A stretch of 35,833 nt of DNA from assembly GCA_002162955.1 (NCBI GenBank), contig MABD01000013.1, positions 1 through 35,833 of the forward strand, written 5' to 3'. This DNA is from Gammaproteobacteria bacterium 45_16_T64. Lineage in GTDB: Bacteria; Pseudomonadota; Gammaproteobacteria; Pseudomonadales; Ketobacteraceae. Position numbers and translations under genes: made by a program. A model generated the notes under the pieces. That model saw only the letters and a list, made by a program, of their open reading frames with translations. It was not told where the DNA came from and searched no databases. Shown in pieces: positions 23,397-35,300 of the stretch; positions within the stretch are counted from its first letter, which is position 1; each line of letters begins with the position of its first letter.

Positions 23397-26300
23397 TTAG
23401 TTTGTGGCGTCAGGTAGTTGGCCGCCGAGAAGTAATCGACCGAGGTAACGCTTAATCGCTTGGTATTTATTGCAATCCTTAATTTTTTCGTCGTTCTTAT
23501 CGCAGTCGGGCATTATGGAGTTGATGGATACTTTGGGGTTTGGTGATAGTTCAATTTCTACTGTTGGAGTGGTGGGTTCGATATCATCTGGTAGGCTCTC
23601 GGAAATTATTCCATCGACATCGCTGGTATCTGATGGCCCTAAGAATATAGATGTCGCGGTTAACTCAATATTTCCCGTGCCTGCGGAGATCGCTACTGCA
23701 TTGATAATGCCTGTATTATTTACGGTGTCAGCTTTTATGGCGTCACTGTAATACAGGTCTAGGTATATATTGCCATTTAACGCAACAATATTGCCGTCGT
23801 TTGATACGAGTACTTCTGATGGTGAGATATCATCAATAATTGGGTTTGAGATTTCTACGCCAATCAGTCCGCTCGGATCGGTTGACACTATCACCTGATC
23901 TGCAATGGATAACCTGACATCTCCGTTAGAGCTAGTAATATTTCCTTCATTTTGAATGTACTGTCCTGTCACGTAAATGCCACTCTGACCAAAGCTCTGA
24001 ACGTTTCCTAGATTAGTAATACCTCCGCTTAGGGGGTCTAGATCACGTAAAATAAAATTACCGTCAGCGAAATCGTCGGTATCGACTGACAGGTCAGATG
24101 CAAAAAAACTCGCTACGTTGATTGATGCTGTTTCACCCATCAAAATACCCGCACTATTGAGGAGAATAACTTGGCCATTGGCGTTAAGGTTTCCGAATAG
24201 CTGGCTCGCGCTGCCAGAGAAGTCTTGGTTTAATACAATGGATGAACTATCGGGTTGAACAAAGGTAACGGTCTCTCCATTGGCAATATCAAAAGAATCC
24301 CATTCAATCGCCATTCTGTCGGTATCTTGGGTGATAGTTGTTAGAGAGGCTGCATCGACGATGGAACCGCTTCCGACGGTAATTGTGCCATTCTCTGGGT
24401 TTGCGTAGGTCTTGCCAATAGCGCTTATGTAAACAATCAACATAAACATCAAGGTAAGAGGAGATAAACTGCCGCCACCTCCACCAGAGCTTTCACTTGA
24501 ATTTACGTTGTTAATTTCGGTTGACTCGGTATCTTCGTTACTACCGTTTTCTTCTTCCGTAGGGCCAGGGTTAATACTGTTATCGATGCCATCGTTGAGG
24601 TTGGTGTCATCGGGCAAATAATTGTTGTTACCAATTCCCATTAACAAGGGTATGACTCCATTCGTTCCGTTGTCATGATCATTATTTCCACCATCGGTGA
24701 CGCTAAGTTTTAAGCAATAGCTGCCTGGTGTTAACCCGGAAGTGTAACTCGTGTCATCAACGGGTGGGCAATTGCCGGGGCTTCCGGTTGTGGAACTGAC
24801 GATATCAGAGGCGGTAGTATCGAAGAATGACCAAGCAAAGCTCGAGTGGTTAAACCAAAGTACAGCAGCATCTGAGGCGAGAGGTCGATTCAAGGGTAGC
24901 ACGACATCAATAGTATCCCCAGCTGAGGGGAGATTGGTAATTTCGATGTCGAATAGGTTTGCTGTGGAGGTAATATCATTATTTGTCTCTGTATTTCCCT
25001 CTACAATGGGGAATTGGCCGTTAGCATAATCACTTAATTGCGAAAATGAAATGGTGCTGATTTCATTTTTTCCCATTCGTGAAATACTCCCAGCACGGAC
25101 TGATGAGCCATATTGCAGTTGTATTTGATATTCGTTGGTAAATCCTATGGCGCTATGTAAATTTTCTTCTGCGCCCATCGTCGCATCAAACGTATCATAG
25201 TTATCACTAATGCCATCATAATCGCTATCGTTGGCACCTGAGTTTGATACGGTAAAACGCTGCGAAGCAGTGGAGGTAAATATTTGTCCATCAATAGTCT
25301 TCGAAAGATTGACACGTACGGTATAGATATCGACCGCAAGGCCAGAAATAGTTAATTGCTGATTATTGATGTTACTAATGTTTGCGCCGGGCTCTTTGCT
25401 GAGAATCTCAGAGGTGTCCCAGGTGAATTCTGGGTGGGGTGCTTGGAAACCGCCGAGACGTACGAATAGCTCTACTGATCCACCACCCACGTCAGCAACG
25501 TCAATCCATACCACAGGTGTAGATGACACAAAAGGGTTACTGCCCCAAGCTAGCTCGATTTCATCGATGATGCCGTCGCCGTCCCTGTCTACATTGGGCG
25601 CGGCGCTAGTATTGTCGCCAGAGAGGTACTGTTCTATCGCGTCGGAGAGCCCATCGCCATCTGCGTCACCATTATTGGCATCGTTGATGAGTGCGGTTGG
25701 GTCTGATAGATCTTTCGAGAGTTCTATCTCGTAGATGTCCGGTAAGTCATCGTTATCTCTGTCTAGCAACAAGGAGTCGATACCGTCATTAATCGTGCCG
25801 GTAAGGTAGGATTCTATGGCATCGTTGACGCCGTCAGTGTCGCTGTCTTCACCGTATGCCCTTAGTGGGTCAGACGCCAGTCGTACCTCAATGGCATCAG
25901 GGTAACCGTCTCGGTCGTAGTCAGTCGTGTTGTCGGCATTAGTAATAAGGAATGTCGATAGATAAAACTCTGCTGCATCCGTGACGTTATCACCGTCGCT
26001 ATCGGCTGTGCCATTCACGAGAGGAAAGTCTGCATGGTTAAAGTCGGATTTTCGAGTAATTAATTCCGTAATATCAGGAATGCCATCGCCATCCGTATCA
26101 GTGGATAGGCGACTATCTGTAGCACCCCCGGCGTTAGTAAAGTAGTTTTCAACAGCATCGGTAATGCCATCCATATCGGAGTCTATGTTGCCGGCAATAC
26201 TCGGACTGTCGACAGATAATAGATCGCTACCTAAGAAAATTTCACTGTAATCTGGCAGGCCGTCGCCATCGGTGTCGGTATCGGGTGCTGTATTGCTCGC

Positions 26301-29300
26301 CCCGCCAGTATTGGCTATAAGCGCTTCCACTAGATTAGAAATCCCGTCGTCATCGTCGTCGATTGACTGAACAGTGATAGTGCTGGTTTCACTGTTGTTT
26401 GCAAGGTCCGTTGCGGTTACCGTCAATTGTTGGCCGTCAGTAATAGGGTGGGTGACAAGGCAATGGTATTTGCCTGTGCTGTTGTCAGCCGTGCTGGTAC
26501 AGATGGTATTACCAAACTCATCATGAATAACAATGGCAGATCCAGGAGGGCCAAAGCCATTAATAAAGTTACCATCCGATGCGTTGATTTGTGCAGGGCC
26601 ACCGGGAACAAAGCTGATGCTTTCGTCGTCGATAATAACAGTTCCATTTAAGGTGCCAGTGACGAGGGTGACTTCTACAGTAGAGTTACTAATAGTGGCG
26701 GTATAGGTACCGTCTAGTTGATCAATTACCGGGCTTAGGGTGGCATTGTTATTATCGCTCAGCACAATGGTATCGCCGCCGGTGGTTAATGGATTGCCAA
26801 AGATATCGAATGTTTGAATAGTGAGTAGAGACACATCCATGCCATCTGCAGTAACAATAGCAGGGGATGCGATGATCGTAGAATTTTCTGCGGACAGATT
26901 GCCAGGAAGGAAGGTGATGGTTTCTGTGTCGGTAATGTCTACACCATTTAACGTACCAAAGATATCGACACTCTCGGCGGTTGTATTCATCAGAGTGGCC
27001 GTATAACTACCATCACCGTTGTCTGTTACGCTAGATAATGTAGCGCTAGTCGTATGTGTTAGGTTTATCGCTAAGCCGCCGTTGGTAAGGTTATTCCCAT
27101 TGTCATCCTTTGTTTGCACTGTGATGGTGGCAATATCGGTACCGTTTGCAATCAGGCTTGAGGGGGATGCTGTAATCAGGGATTGGGTTGGCGAGGCGCT
27201 TCCCGCGATAAAAGACACCTCATCAGTATCGTTGATAGAGGTGCTATTGATTTCGGCACTCAGGGTAATGAGTTCAGCGACCGTATTACTAATGTTAGCG
27301 ATGTAGGTGCCGTCACCCAAGTCAATGACAGTTGTTATCGTCGCGCTGCCATTTTGGCTGAAGGTTACTGTTAAGCCACCGCTGTTGAGGTTGTTTCCAA
27401 AGCTATCTTTTGCTTGAAGTGTAATGATTGCGGTGGATGTCCCATCGGCCAAGAGGGCTATAGGTACCGCATCTATTGTACTTTCGTCAACGGATGCTGC
27501 CCCAGGATTAAACGAAACTGTTGTTGTATCTACCAGGGGTTGTCCCGCAAGAGTTGCGCTGATGGTTGCGAGTTCTGCGGTAGTATTCGTTATAGTGGCT
27601 TCATAGGTACCATTATTCAGGTCTGTGACTGCGCTGAGTGTTGCGTCGCCCGTTGTCGAAAATAGTACGCTGCTTCCTCCAGTGGTGAGATTATTTCCTT
27701 GAGCATCTTTTGCTTGCAGTGTGATAGTGGCGTTGGTGACGCCATCGGCTGTGATACTGGCAGGGGAGGCGGCCAGTGTACTGGTTGTCTCTGATGCTGC
27801 GCCTGGGGAGAATATTACCACTTCAGTATCAGTGATACTTACGCTGTTAATGGTGCCACTGAGAATAACGGTTTCTGCGACGGTGCTGGTGACAGTGGCT
27901 TGATATGTGCCATTTGTATTATCGGTGACGGCCTGGATTTGGGCGCTACCATTTTGGATTAACGCTATAGTGTGGCCGCCACTGGTCAGATTGTTGCCTT
28001 GCGCATCTTTGGTCTGTACCAATACAGTGATTGCAGATGCGCCGTCAGCAGTGGCAAGAGAGGGCGTAGCAAGAATAAGGCTCGTGCTAGCAGAAACACT
28101 GCCGCTGATGAAGGTAAGTATTTCAGTATCCGTGATGGATGACCCGTTAATCGTGCCGTTGATCGTAACCGTTTCAGACACTGTGTTGGTTATTTGAGCG
28201 GTATAAGTACCGTCACCGTTGTCGGTGACGGTACCGACATTAGCGCTACCGCTAGTGGTTAATGCTACGGCATGACCGCCTGACGTGAGGTTGTTGTTTT
28301 GGCTGTCGTTGACTTGGATAGTTAGGCTGGCGCTAGCAACACCGTTAGCAGTGATAGAGGTAGGTGCACCGGTGATAGTGGTATTAGCCGCACTAAAAGT
28401 ACCGGGAGTAAATGTAACGCTTGCGGTATCAGTAATTGAGGAGCCATCAAGTGAACCGCTAATGGTGACTGCTTCGGCAACGGTATTCGTTGCTGTAGTC
28501 TGGTATGAGCCATTGCCCAAATCTGACACAGTGCTAAAGCTGGTGCTGCCATTACTGGTTAGCGCAACAGTTTGACCACCGGTGGTAATCGCGTTCCCCT
28601 GCGCATCATTGATTTGTACGGTGACTGTGGTGGTACTGGTACCATCCGCAGTGACACTGGAAAGCGATACTGAAACAGTTGATTGTGTTGCGACTCCGGC
28701 GCCAGGTGTAAAGGTTAACGTTTCAGTATCGGTAATCGTGGAGCCATTTAGCGTGCCGCTTACTGTCACAGATTCTGCGGTAACACTGTTTATTGTTGCA
28801 GTATAGGTGCCGTCTCCATTATCAGAGAGGGTGTTTATGGTTGCGCTGCCGTCGTTTGATAACGCAATGGTAAGGCCACCACTGGTGAGATTGTTGCCAA
28901 ATGCATCCTTTGCTTGAACCGTTATTGTGGAAGTGCTTGTGCCATCGGCGGTGACACTGGTTGGGCTTGCGCTGAGGGTTGATTGGGCCGCTGATGCGGC
29001 GTTGCCGGCAATAAAGATTAAATCAGTTGTATCGGTAATTGCGGTTCCATCGAGAGTGCCGCTGATGGTAACCGTTTCTGCGACAGTGTTGGTTGCTGTT
29101 GCGCTATAAGTACCGTCGCCGTTATCGCTAACACTGGATAGTGTTGCGCTGCCCGTTTGGGCGATAACGATAGTGTGGCCACCGGAAGTTAGATTATTCC
29201 CTTGGCTGTCTTTAAGTTGAACTGTGATGGCTGAAGCGGACACTCCATCGGCAGTGACTGAGCCTGGAACGCCAATAATTTGCGTAGTCGCAACATCAGC

Positions 29301-32300
29301 AGCGCCAGGGATAAAATTAAGTGCAGCGGTATCTGTTAGCGTGACGCTATTAATTGTCCCTCCGATGGATAATGTTTCAGCAACGGTATTGGTAATAGTG
29401 GCGGTATAGGTACCATCACCATTATCGGTAATTCCTCCAAGAGTGGCGCTACCGTTTTGCGTAAGAATGACGGTGTCGCCGCCCGAAGTGAGCGTATTAT
29501 TTTGTGCATCAATGGCTTGAAGGGTTACGGTTGTACTGGATACACCATTGGCGATAACGCTGGGAGCAGCGACGGATATTTGGCTTGTGAGAGCAGAAGC
29601 GGCACCGACGGTAAAGGTGAGGTTAGCAGTGTCTGTTATGGCTGAACCATTAAGGTTTCCGCTGATGGTTACGGCCTCTGCGACTACATTGGTTATCGTT
29701 GTGGTGTAGGTGCCGTTGTTATTATCCGTGATGCTGCTAATGGTTGCGCTTTTATCATTACTTAATGAAACGGTATCACCGCCGCTAGTCAAATCGTTGC
29801 CTTGTGCATCTCTGGTTTGTAGCGTGATAGTCGCGCTACTGGTGCCATCTGCTGTGACAGTACTTGGAGATGCGCTTATTGTGGTTGTGGCAGTACTTGC
29901 TATCCCGGGTGTAAAAGATAAGGCTAATGTTTGGCTAAGCGCCGATCCATTCAGTGTACCTGAGATGGTGATGGGCTCTGCAGTGCTATTGGTTATGGTA
30001 GTAGTGTAAGTGCCATCGCTATTATCGGTTAGCGTACCTAACGTAGCGCTTCCCGTACTGGAAAGTACCAGGGTATCACCACCGGCGGTGAGCAAGTTGC
30101 TGTTAGCATCGACGGTTTGCAAGGTTATGGTGATGGTTGTAGTACCGTCTGCTGTTACTGATGTTGTAGAACCGGCAATGGTTGTTTCTACTGTGGAGGC
30201 AGCTCCAGGAATAAAGGTTACGCTAGCAGTGTCCGTGATATCACTGCCATTAAGCGTAGCGCTAATGGTGATGGTTTCAGCTGTAGTATTGGTAACAGTC
30301 GCAGTATAGGTACCATCACTATTATCGGTGACAGAACTGAGTGTTGCGCTACCATCTTCTGTGATGCCTATCGTTGCACCACCCACAGTGAGATTATTAC
30401 CTTGCCCGTCTTTAACCTGTACGGTGACGGTTGATGTTGTGGTACCGTCTGCGGTAACTGTCGTGGGAGTGGCAGATACATTGGTTTGTGTTGTTGAGGC
30501 GCTACCTGCGGTGAAGGTTAGTAGCGCGTTATCGCTGATGGTAGAGCCGTCGAGGGTTCCGGTAATCGTAACGCCTTCTGCTATAGTGTCACGGATGGTA
30601 GCCGTATACGTGCCATCAGCATTATCAGTGACAGCACTGATGGTGGCGCTACCATTTTCACTAAGGGCGATAGTAGAACCACCGCTGGTAAGAAAATTGC
30701 CCTGGGCATCAATAAGCTGAACGGTTATCGTCGCGGTTGTGCTGTTATCAGCGACCACTGATGTGGGTGAAACACTAATCGTGCTTTGTGCGGTAGTGGC
30801 TGCACCAGGTGTAAATATGAGAGTGTCTGTATCTGTCACCGAAGACCCGTTAAGGGTGGCGCTGACAATAACGGTTTCGGCGGTGGTGTTTGTTATGGTT
30901 GCGGTGTAAGTTCCATCACCATTATCCGAGAGAGTGCTGATGGATGCGTTGCCATTTTGAGAGAGGACGAGGGTATCCCCCCCTGCGGTTAAGTTGTTGC
31001 CTTGAGCATCTTTTGTTTGAATGGTCAGTGTTGTGTTGCTTGTACCATCAGCGGTGAGCGTCGTGGTATTTGCAATCAGCGTGGTGGTGGCAGTGCTTGC
31101 TACCCCAGGGATAAACGACAGAGCTGCTGTGTCGGTAATTGTGCTGGCACCAATCATTCCACTGATAGTAATATTTTCAGCAGTGGTATTCGTGATGGTT
31201 GCGGTATAAGTACCATCGCTGTTGTCAGTGACGCTGCTAATAATTGCGTTGCCATCGTTGGATAAGGAAATGCTTAATCCACCACTGACAATATCGTTGC
31301 TAAAGTTATCTTTTGCTTGCACGGTGATGGTTGCGGTGGAAGTGCCATCGGCAGTTAGCGTAGTAGGCGAAACGGTGATTGTGGTTTCTGAAGTCGACGC
31401 TGTACTGCCAGATATAAAGGTAATATCAGTCGTATTGGTAATTGTGCTGGCATTAAGTGACCCCGACACGGTAATGGACTCAGCGGTAGTGCTAGATACC
31501 GTTGCTGTGTATGTACCGTCGCTATTATCCGTCACAGCCGAGAGGGTTGCACTTCCATCTTGTGTTAGCACAATGGTTGCACCGCCTGAATTAAGATTAT
31601 TACCGTTTACATCTTTGGTTTGTACGGTAATAGTTGAGTTTGATGAGCCGTCGGCGGTAATGGTTGTTGGGGTTGCAGAAATAGTGGTTTGCGCGGTAGT
31701 GGCTGAACCTGGTGTAAAAGTGATGTTGATGGTACTGCTGATATTTGATCCGTTAAGTGTACCGCTCACTGTAATAGATTCAGCGGTTGTACTTACTACT
31801 GTTGCCGTGTAAGTGCCGTTACCTACATCCGTGACTGTGCCAATAGTCGCACTGCCATTATTGCTCAGCACAATGGTATGTCCTCCGGAAGTCAGGTTGT
31901 TTCCCTGGGCATCTTTTATTTGAACCGTCACCGTCGATGTGGTTGCACCATCTGCTAACAGTGAGGTAGGAGTGGCTGCGAGTGTGGTTTGCGAAGTGGA
32001 TGCAGCACCAGGTGTAAAGGTAATGTTGGCCGTATCGGAAATTGCACTGCTGTTGAGATCACCACTGACAATAACGGCTTCTGCCGTTGTGTTGCTGATG
32101 GAGGCTGTATAGGTACCATCACTGTTATCGACTACTGTACTGATCACACCATCGCCGTTGTTTGATAAGGCGATGCTGTCGCCACCGGTCGCTAAAAGGT
32201 TGCCTTGGCTATCCACGGTTTGTACGGTAATTGTCGACGTTGACGTGCCATCGGCAGTGACAGAGGCACTGGATACAGAAATCGTGGTGTTGGCAGTGGA

Positions 32301-35300
32301 TGCAGCACCGACCGTAAACGTTACTGATGCTGTGTCGGTGATTGCACTGCCATTCAGTGTGCCGCTAATGGTTAGCGTTTCTGCAAGGGTGTTGGTGACC
32401 GTTGCAGTATAGGTTCCGTTGCCGACATCCGTCACCGCGCTTAGGGTTCCATTGCCATCTTCCGCTACAACAATGGTTGCGCCACCGCTGGTGACGTTGT
32501 TACCTTGAGCGTCTTTAGTTTGTACGGTAATCGTGGAGGTTGTTGTGCCATCAGCGGTGACAGAGGTGGGTGACGCACTAATAGTTGTTTGCGAAGCGGT
32601 GGCAGTGCCGGGAACAAAACTAATCGCTGTTGTGTCGGTAATATTCGCGCCATTGTAAGACCCGCTGATGGTGATTAGTTCGGCGACGGTATCGGAAATA
32701 GTCGCAGTGTAAGTTCCATCACCTACATCGGTTATCGTGCTAATGCTAGCACTGCCGTTTTCTGCTAACAGTATGGTTGCGCCCCCAGAGGTCACATTAT
32801 TCCCGTTAGTGTCTTTGACTTGTACAGTAATAACAGCCGTTGACGTCCCGTCAGCAGTAACGCTAGATGAAGATACTGAAAGGTCTGTCGTGGTGGCCAC
32901 ACCGGCACCAGCGGTGAACGTGATTGACGCCGTGTCAGTTATCGTAGTGCCACCAATGGTGCCTGATATAAGAATGGCTTCCGCGACAAGGTTTGATATG
33001 GTTGCGGTATAAGTACCATCACTATTATCGGTCACGGCGCTTAAGCTTGCGCTTCCGTTTTCGCTGAGGGCAACGGTTAACCCACCTGATTGCAAATTGT
33101 TGTCTTGGTTATCTTTTGCCTGCACTGTGATCGTCGCTGCTGAACCGTCAGCGGTGATGCTCGTAGGTGACACACTGATGATTGATTGTGACACGGAAGC
33201 GCTACCAGGAATAAACGTGACATTGGCAGTATCGCTAATGGAGGAGCCGTTGAGGGTTCCGCTAATAATCAGGGATTCGGCCGTTGTATTGGTTACCGTC
33301 GCTGAATACTGCCCGTTTCCTAGATCTGTTACGGTGCTTATAACACCGTTGCCATTTTCAGATAATGTGACGGAATCTCCACCCGCGACAAGATTATTAC
33401 TCTGGGTGTCTTTAACTTGAACCGTCACGGTTGTGGTTGATGTGCCGTCGGCGGTCAATATGGTGGGCGAGAGTGATATTGTCGTTTGCGCCGTGCTGCC
33501 TGTGCCTGGTACAAACGATATAGCCGCCGTATCAGTAATACCCGAGCCATTGAGTGTACCGCTGACGGTAATAGCTTCTGCTACGGTATTGGTTATGGTA
33601 GCGGAGTAGGTGCCGTTGCTGTTGTCTGTAACCGAGCTTAACGTTGCATTCCCGTTTTCCGAGAGCACTATTGTTGCACCACCACTTGTTAGATTATTAC
33701 CTTGCGCATCTTTGGCTTGCACAGTGATGGATGACGTTGTTATGCCGTCGGCAGTGAGAGACGTTGGTGAGGCGATTATGGTGGTTTGTGCAGTAGTAGC
33801 AGCGCCAGGAGTGAAAGTGATAGCGGCGGTATCTGAAATTGAAGCTCCCCCTAAGGTCCCGCTAACAGTAATAGCTTCAGCGACTATGTTGGTGATTGTC
33901 GCTGTGTACGTGCCGTTGCTGTTATCGGTAACGGAGCTTATTGTGGCGCTGCCATTTTCACTGAGCGCGATGGTTGCACCACCGGTAGTGAGATTGTTTC
34001 CTTGAGCGTCGACGGCTTGTACTGTAATGGTTGACGTTGTCGTTCCATCAGCAGTGACGGATGTCGGTGAGGCGGTAATCGTGGTTTGTGCTGTTGTGGC
34101 TGCGCCAGGCGTAAAGGTAACTGCGGCGGTATCCGTAATGGAAGAACCACCCAAAGTACCGCTAATGGTAATGGCTTCTGCGACGGTGTTGGTAATCGTT
34201 GCCGTGTACGTACCGTTACTATTATCGGTAATCGAACTTATTATGGCGCTGCCGTTTTCACTGAGAACAATCACATCACCACCGGCAGTGAGATTGTTGC
34301 CCTGAGCATCAATGGTTTGCACGGTGATAGTTGACGTCGTCGTGCCATCAGCGGTGACGGACGTTGGTGATGCGGTAATTGTGGTTTGAGCCGTTGCGGC
34401 TGCGCCAGGAGTAAAGGTAACGGCTGCTGTATCGGCAATGGATGATCCGCCCAGAGTACCGCTAATAGTAATGACTTCGGAGACGGTGTTGGTAATGGTT
34501 GCAGTATACGTACCGTTACTATTATCGGTAACGGAACTGATGATAGCACTGCCGTTTTCACTGAGAACAATCGCATCACCACCGGCAGTGAGATTATTAC
34601 CTTGAGCATCGATGGCTTGTACAGTGATGGTTGACGTTGTCGTACCATCAGCAGTGACGGATGTTGGTGAAGCGTTAATAGTGGTTTGAGCTGTTGTGGC
34701 AGCGCCGGCAGTAAAGGTAACGGCTGCTGTATCCGTAATGGAAGAACCGCCCAATGTACCGCTAATGGTAATAGCTTCTGCGACGGTGTTGGTAATTGTT
34801 GCTGTGTACGTACCGTTGCTATTATCTGTCACCGAACTGATAGAGGCACTGCCATTTTCACTGAGCACGATGGTGGCACCGCCGGTAGTAAGATTGTTCC
34901 CTTGAGCATCTTTGGTTTGTACCGTAATCGTGGCGGTGGTTACTCCATCGGCGGTGATAGAAGAGGGTGATGCTGAAATTGATGTTTGGGCAGTTGTCGC
35001 AACGCCAGGAGTAAAAGTAACGGCTGCGGTATCCGTAATGGATGAACCACCTAAAGTACCGCTAATGGTAATGGCTTCTGCGACGGTGTTGGTAATAGTT
35101 GCCGTGTACGTACCGTTGCTATTATCAGTAACCGAGCTAATAGTCGCGCTGCCGTTTTCACTCAGAACAATTGCGTCACCACCAACTGTGAGATTATTAC
35201 CTTGAGCATCGATGGCTTGCACCGTGACTGTTGACGTTGACGTACCGTCAGCAGTGACGGACGTTGGTGAAGCGCTAATAGTGGTTTGAGCTGTTGTGGC

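Noticed and set aside
24438-24449. Internal ATG codons as the start of a separate TpsA gene
   Set aside because: Not called as a gene because the bases just upstream (TCTCCTCTTACCTTG) contain no ribosome site, and the resulting signal peptide would lack a basic N-region. Kept as an alternative in the findings.
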